From Acidobacteriota bacterium (GTDB lineage: Bacteria > Acidobacteriota > Thermoanaerobaculia > Multivoradales > SZUA-115), in the NCBI GenBank assembly GCA_003231035.1, contig QIHU01000251.1, forward strand, positions 1 through 6,221: a stretch of DNA of 6,221 nucleotides. Reading direction: 5' to 3'. The notes under the pieces were generated by a model. It saw nothing but the letters and a program-made list of their open reading frames with translations, ran no database searches and was not told the DNA's origin. Position numbers and translations under genes: made by a program. The stretch's first letter is position 1. The number at the start of each line of letters is the position of its first letter. Positions 5,340-6,221 of this stretch are shown piece after piece.

Positions 5340-5999
5340 CTAGTAATAGCGTTGCGAGCCAGATTTAAAGAGATCGAACTCGGACTCAATCTTGCCTCGA
5401 ATGAGTTCGTACGAGCGTGCGTCAGAGCGCTCCCACTTTCGTTGGATCGCCCAACAGCAGTAGTCAGCAACCTGTAAACAGGGGTCGCACGCGTTCAACC
5501 AGAAGGCTGTTCGGTACGTGGCTGTCGGTGAGAATTGGCCGACTACGTCGTTTACCGCGGTCGAGAAGGCTTGGCGCTTCTTTTTAGTGCCAATTGAGGA
5601 AGCAACCACGAGAAGGTCGTCTGAAGGGGTGGCGATTCTCGGAGCTAGGTACTTCAGGTGGTAGAACCAGGCGAATTGGTAGAATTGCTCTTCAGAGCGC
5701 CGAGTTCCTGGATGCGCCTTCGACTTCTCGAGAATGGTGGCGTCGATGCGAAAATCGTGTTCGGAGAGCGCTTCGAAGACTCGATCTCGGACAGATTGTT
5801 TATCTTCGGTCGCGTGAAAGGGTCCGGGATGGTCGAAGCCTTCCCATGCAAGCTGAAGTCTCAGCTCGTGTAACCTCAAGGATAGAGGTGAGCCGTCCTC
5901 GACCGTGATCGTCGTAAGGATAAAGTACCGGGATGCACTGCGACCTGTCGTGAAGTCAAAATTGCCACTTTCATCAGCAAAAGAGTGAACCCTAGTCAT
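5340..5999 (-). CDS. DUF3800 domain protein
   Basis: The 219-residue product matches the DUF3800 family, whose members have an RNase H-like fold by prediction and are common near mobile elements; their biochemical role is not settled. Visible family marks are an N-terminal ADESG (Asp9, Glu10), the hydrophobic strand YFILTTI (25-31), FHATEDKQSVR (61-71), and near the end a DPCLQVADY motif (Asp172, Asp179) followed by WAIQRKWER. These acidic residues are the likely metal-binding set. Length is near normal, so it seems intact. Cys171, Cys174, Cys181 and Cys182 form an unusual cluster around the last motif. The frame opens at TAA shortly before ATG 5999, leaving no other upstream start; no ribosome site is evident. 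Two sampled 60-base lines are about 58% and 52% GC against about 70% in a phosphatase line, hinting at transfer. It is divergent from a putative antitoxin gene 17 bases away. Confidence 0.85.
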   Translation of the reverse strand: MTRVHSFADESGNFDFTTGRSASRYFILTTITVEDGSPLSLRLHELRLQLAWEGFDHPGPFHATEDKQSVRDRVFEALSEHDFRIDATILEKSKAHPGTRRSEEQFYQFAWFYHLKYLAPRIATPSDDLLVVASSIGTKKKRQAFSTAVNDVVGQFSPTATYRTAFWLNACDPCLQVADYCCWAIQRKWERSDARSYELIRGKIESEFDLFKSGSQRYY

Positions 6000-6004
6000 T
6001 CGGA

Positions 6005-6010
6005 TATAGT
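6005..6010 (+). promoter_or_regulatory. -10 element placed for a leaderless antitoxin-like transcript
   Basis: TATAGT matches the -10 consensus at 5 of 6 positions and ends exactly 6 bases before ATG 6017, so the transcript may start on the A of the start codon. No -35 match is visible at the usual distance, which falls inside the DUF3800 reading frame. No ribosome site precedes the ATG. Confidence 0.35.
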
Positions 6011-6016
6011 CTTACC

Positions 6017-6221
6017 ATGCCCAAGAGCTCAAGCACAACAAGGCCTGAAGAGCGCCAGGCCGTGGCGCCAGCCAAGATAGGCCAAGCCCATGGTGTCGGG
6101 CCACACTCACTCCTTGCGTGGATTGACGATGGAGCTTCCATCCGAGTTGTACCCGTCCTCGAAGATTCTGTCCGCGGCGTGCGCGGGAGCACTAGCGGGT
6201 TGACCGACCTGCTTCTAGCTA
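6017..6221 (+). CDS. Putative AbrB/SpoVT-like (VapB/MazE-type) antitoxin, 3' end beyond window
   Basis: From ATG 6017 the frame stays open for 68 codons to the right edge. The pattern QAVAPAKIGQAHGVGPHSLL (14-33), then AWIDDGASIRVVPV (34-47), parallels the swapped-hairpin AbrB domain of DNA-binding antitoxins. That family has a strand, Pro-x-x-Ile, a short helix, Gly-Val-x-Pro-Gly, a hydrophobic strand, Asp-Gly, then a strand ending in Pro-Val. The tail RGVRGSTSGLTDLLLA (53-68) resembles the toxin-binding tail of VapB proteins, which often continues into a charged helix. His30 replaces the usual Gly after the Pro, and the N-terminal strand is less typical. If the call is right, a PIN-domain or similar toxin should follow just outside the window. 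The opposite strand also has an open frame here, but it looks less like protein. The match is by pattern only. Confidence 0.5.
   Translation, partial: MPKSSSTTRPEERQAVAPAKIGQAHGVGPHSLLAWIDDGASIRVVPVLEDSVRGVRGSTSGLTDLLLA

Noticed and set aside
5205..5477. Plus-strand open frame of 90 codons across the intergenic region
   Set aside because: It needs a non-ATG start, overlaps the DUF3800 end on the other strand, and shows no known motif.
5992..6192. Minus-strand open frame ending 8 bases inside the DUF3800 start
   Set aside because: Its product is rich in Arg, Pro and Ser with no recognisable motif, while the opposite strand gives an AbrB-like pattern. The overlap with DUF3800 is nevertheless of a coupling type, so it is not fully excluded.

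Overview
The window looks like a chromosomal segment of a GC-rich bacterium. Gene order and protein style (a fused NuoCD, a membrane-bound SpoIIE-type phosphatase, a transglycosylase with a small SH3-like front domain) recall Acidobacteriota. That placement is an impression from family resemblance, not a demonstrated assignment. No rRNA, tRNA, CRISPR array, insertion sequence or replication origin was seen, and no stretch over 300 bases lacks a gene.

Layout. Bases 1-1447, minus strand, hold the head of a complex I operon: nuoB followed by a fused nuoCD gene that runs off the left edge. No nuoA precedes nuoB. Across a 144-base divergent region lies a small plus-strand HesB/IscA-like gene (1592-1864). 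It converges with a minus-strand rubrerythrin-like ferritin-fold gene (1879-2283) that has lost many metal ligands. A 158-base divergent region then leads to a plus-strand membrane PP2C/SpoIIE phosphatase with a HAMP domain (2442-4424). This converges with a minus-strand lytic transglycosylase (4452-5102), whose signal peptide sits in another reading frame (5096-5197). Beyond about 5215 the base composition looks less GC-rich. There follow a minus-strand DUF3800 protein (5340-5999) and, 17 bases away and divergent, the start of a plus-strand gene resembling an AbrB/VapB-type antitoxin (6017 to the right edge).

How the genes relate. The left part has a redox and iron theme: the N2-cluster subunit and quinone-site subunit of complex I, an A-type Fe-S carrier relative and a rubrerythrin relative. 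The middle is envelope-linked: a transmembrane phosphatase that probably acts on an anti-sigma antagonist or similar phosphoprotein, and a peptidoglycan lytic enzyme. The right end looks accessory: a DUF3800 protein next to a putative antitoxin, the most likely place for a poorly described system, though the window cuts it off.

Most notable observations: a probable one-base frameshift separating a well-formed signal peptide from the transglycosylase; three genes with a -10-like hexamer exactly 6 bases before an ATG, suggesting leaderless transcripts; and the DUF3800/antitoxin pair.
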